This document shows positions 17,125 through 19,281 of a stretch of DNA of 19,281 bases, in pieces (the stretch's first letter is position 1; the number at the start of each line of letters is the position of its first letter). The DNA is from Phoronis ovalis (Eukaryota > Phoronida > Phoronidae), in the NCBI GenBank assembly GCA_028565635.1, contig JAOXYB010015999.1:1-19281 (forward strand), read 5' to 3'. The notes beneath the pieces were generated by a model that saw nothing but the letters and a program-made list of their open reading frames with translations, searched no databases and was not told the origin of the DNA. The position numbers and the translations under genes are program-made.

Positions 17125-18766
17125 CTGCAAAGGAAAATGTCTGTTATCTTTCAAGAATGGAATATACTTTAATAAATAGAATTAGGCCTTCCAATAAAAT
17201 CTGTATGAAAGGAACAATTATGTGGAGTGTATAATACAGATAGTGCAAAACCGCTTACTCGTCGTTTCTACAGTTATTCCTTAGGAAGCGCAGTGTACGG
17301 ACGTACTTTACATACACCCGGACACTGAACACAAGAAAATTTTCAGTTTACAGCCATCAGATATTTTAGAAGATTGAAGAAGACTCCTGCCCCTATTACA
17401 GAGAGAACCATTGCGATTCCTTAGCAGGCTAAAAGGGAAGAGCTATCGCAGCCCCCTGAAAACAAAGCCATTGCGGCTCCTTCAAGAAATTTCCAGGGTG
17501 GTATACATATTTGGTCTCTAGCCCTCAGCTGATGAAGGCAGCTATAAGCCAGAAACCGGTCCTGGGATAGTACAGACCAACTTCCACACCTCCTCTTAGA
17601 CCACTCCACTAAACGAATGAAGATTATGTATATTTTTTTAAAATAAAAAATCGACAAGTACACATCAACAAATAATTGCACCAGTATAATATGAAACCTC
17701 GAAGAACCAAAATAGATCTACTAATCCCACAGACCTATTGTTCTTTAGAGTTCTCATCCGTGCCTAAGTGAGAACTCAACAGCACAGAGCCTCCACAGGT
17801 GTAACACTCACCTCACTCATTAATATATAAGGTTTCTATTTCCTTAGTTTGTGTTGAGCGTTGGCTTGTTTAGCATATTTAGTTAGATTGCCACGTAGTA
17901 CCCTCTCATTATCTGTCTCTGGCGGATGTGTATATAAGGGTACACGTAGAATTCCGTGATGGTGGAGATTTCTAGTATAGATGTATTTATGAAACTAAAT
18001 GTCAGACAGTATAATACTAAGAAAAATGTTAGAGAAGCTGCACCGATTACCATATTTGTGATACAAAATATACTTACCCCACCATTCCTAGAACTACGAG
18101 AAACACATCTGTATACCACTGACATTTTGTCAAACATCTAAAAAATGGTCAAAATTGTTTTTTTAATACAGATACAGCATAGTCGTACAGTTGGTGTACA
18201 TAGTCTTGTTTTGTAACTGGCCTATTACAACAGTCATATTAGGGACATGTGTCATCAAGGTGTTTCCCAATTTCATAATATAACAACAGCAGCATTCAGA
18301 CTTCCACAAGGATAAATGGTATAACAGAATGCGGAATATCCTCAGAATTAACCCAACTGCAGCTTCAGGACTGACCATAACTTTATGAAGCTGATCCAGC
18401 AATGAGCCACACATAAAGATCCACATTATTTTGTGATTTTTATGTGTACTTGTCTTGTGTAAACCACCTACACAGGTCTTGAGATGAAGATTTGTGGTCT
18501 CACATCTGTTCTGCTTTTGTCATACCATTATGAGGTTTGCTACGAAAGGGTTGCCTCAGTATAGCAAAACTTTGGAAAAGTCAGTGAGTTTTTTAAATTG
18601 TTTCTGTCACTTACCCCTTGAAAATCTGCATATGAAAGACACCTGGTAAAATGAAGGCCAACAAAGTGCAGCACCCAGCTCCTACCAGAGCCATTAAATT
18701 GGCAAAGTTTGGTATCATCATTACAATTAGGCCAGTGAGAAGCACCACACCAAAACGTAGAAAATT
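16971..18766 (-). CDS. SLC36-like amino-acid transporter, C-terminal three exons (partial)
   Basis: Exons on the minus strand: 18766-18615, 18137-18078, 17124-16971. They join in frame through gtaag donors and good acceptors, giving about 121 C-terminal residues. These span the last membrane segments: GVVLLTGLIVMMI, then LMALVGAGCCTLLAFILPGV ending in FHM, and WYTDVFLVVLGMVGTVVGLI. The ALVG...LLAFILP and VLGMVGTVVG patterns are typical of the amino-acid/auxin permease family (Pfam Aa_trans), closest in feel to SLC36 and animal vacuolar AVT-like transporters. Family members couple amino-acid movement to protons at plasma or lysosomal membranes. Family membership is secure; the subfamily is less so. 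The N-terminal part lies beyond the window. Confidence 0.85.
17230..17680 (+). mobile_element. Probable Penelope-like retroelement fragment carrying a hammerhead ribozyme
   Basis: A stretch less AT-rich than its surroundings in the last intron of the transporter gene, antisense to it. It contains the hammerhead ribozyme at 17513-17578. Upstream, a near-repeat CCATTGCG(A/G)(T/C)TCCTT occurs at 17408 and 17468. Metazoan Penelope-like elements are known to carry such minimal hammerheads in their terminal repeats, so a truncated copy is the likely origin. No reverse transcriptase is present and the boundaries are approximate. Confidence 0.45.
17513..17578 (+). ncRNA. Type I hammerhead self-cleaving ribozyme
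   Basis: The core CTGATGA (17529-17535) and GAAA (17552-17555) are intact. Stem II is GGC (17537-17539) with GCC (17548-17550), closing an 8-base loop. Stem I pairs CCTCAG side bases 17524-17528 with CTGGG at 17562-17566 (one G-U), and its outer part pairs GGTCT (17513-17517) with AGACC (17574-17578) around an internal loop. Stem III is minimal: ACCGGT (17555-17560), which is palindromic and could form a 6-bp stem in a dimer. The cleavage triplet is GUC, with the cut after C17561. One oddity is A17536 opposite A17551, where a G-C or A-C pair is usual, so activity may be reduced. The layout fits retroelement hammerheads. Confidence 0.85.
18078..18137 (-). CDS. SLC36-like penultimate exon
   Basis: 60 nt encoding CLTKCQWYTDVFLVVLGMVG, including a codon split on each side. 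Acceptor is ttttttag, donor gtaagt, phase 2 at both ends. The open frame that continues through its donor into the intron is not coding. Confidence 0.82.
18615..18766 (-). CDS. SLC36-like antepenultimate exon
   Basis: 152 nt from acceptor ttttcctag to donor gtaagt. It enters in phase 0 and leaves in phase 2, starting NFLRFGVVLLTGLIV and ending FHMQIFKG. It contains two hydrophobic membrane segments with the small-residue-rich ALVGAGCC turn typical of the family. Confidence 0.88.
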
Positions 18767-19281
18767 CTAGGAAAAGAACATGTCACGACTATATCGTTCC
18801 ATACATCTATTTTCATTTATCTCACACTGTTAAGATATATTTCTCAGTTGATGTATTACAAGGCCAGATAAAAGAAACCTTCTTTAATGGGCACAACTGT
18901 TTCAAATTTTGGCATTTTCACTTTAATTTATTATTTCTTAATAAACTGCTTAACAGTTGTGAACCTTTCTTTTAACATTATAAAAGGCTCAACCAGTACC
19001 ATTAATTTTTTTTAAATAAAAAAACCCCTACCTATTCAATTTTTGAGGGCTTCGCCCATTAAATAAAATGTCTTTTTGGTATGGCCTAAGTGTCATTTAT
19101 ACAAATCTTTGTAAACTATACAATTCAATACTCTCTTTATAATTAGTGTTTTTATGCCCATCACTATGTAATAGTGAATGGGCATATCGTCGTAGGGTGT
19201 GCGTCGGCGTATGTAACCTTTTCTTTGTCTCGCTATAACGGCTTCAGCTTTCATCAGATCATCTTCGTATTTGGTACAGGG
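18767..19281. repeat. Intron of SLC36-like gene with dispersed repeat at the window edge
   Basis: No further transporter exon is seen. From about 19010 the sequence changes: CCCCTACC, then GAGGGCTTCGCCC, then a near-perfect hairpin at 19153-19186 (TATGCCCAT, loop, ATGGGCATA). A stretch of the type TCGTCGTAGGGTGTGCGTCGGCG follows. I recall similar sequence, ending TTTGGTACAGGG, as dispersed repeats in marine invertebrate genomes. It runs off the right end. Confidence 0.45.

Noticed and set aside
17421-17681. 86-codon minus-strand frame across the ribozyme region
   Set aside because: It overlaps the ribozyme on the other strand and has no reverse transcriptase or other recognisable motif.

Overview
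This is AT-rich, intron-rich animal DNA, with split genes, GT-AG introns, AATAAA signals and many small repeats. It holds no operons, ribosome-binding sites or CRISPR. The conserved genes and marine-invertebrate-style repeats suggest an invertebrate metazoan (lophotrochozoan or invertebrate deuterostome), but the sequence does not fix the species.

The main feature is an apparently complete gene on the + strand (ATG at 804, last possible stop at 13679). Fourteen spliced exons joined in one frame encode about 636 residues. I recognise the product as SPATA18/MIEAP, the mitochondria-eating protein. It has a short conserved N-terminus, a coiled-coil middle, the conserved MIEAP C-terminal region and an Arg/Ser-rich tail. 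Three alternative last exons (12812-12873, 13225-13283, 13594-13679) share the same phase, each with its own stop. Exons 6 and 7 look like an internal duplication.

Convergent to it on the - strand are the last three coding exons (18766 down to 16971) of an amino-acid/auxin permease family transporter, SLC36-like. The rest of that gene lies beyond the right edge. The two genes face tail to tail across about 3.3 kb of 3' UTR and AT-rich spacer.

The introns hold several non-autonomous mobile elements: two G-run-capped inverted-repeat elements with degenerate internal tandem arrays and 7-bp target duplications (4425-4749 and 9414-9840), a MITE with 76-bp terminal inverted repeats and a 10-bp duplication (5238-5702), a TA-flanked Tc1/mariner-type MITE (8168-8593), and a minisatellite (9110-9246). 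More dispersed repeat sequence lies at both window edges.

The most striking non-coding element is a type I hammerhead ribozyme at 17513-17578 on the + strand, antisense in the last intron of the transporter gene. Its intact catalytic core, GUC cleavage triplet and very short palindromic stem III resemble ribozymes carried by Penelope-like retroelements.
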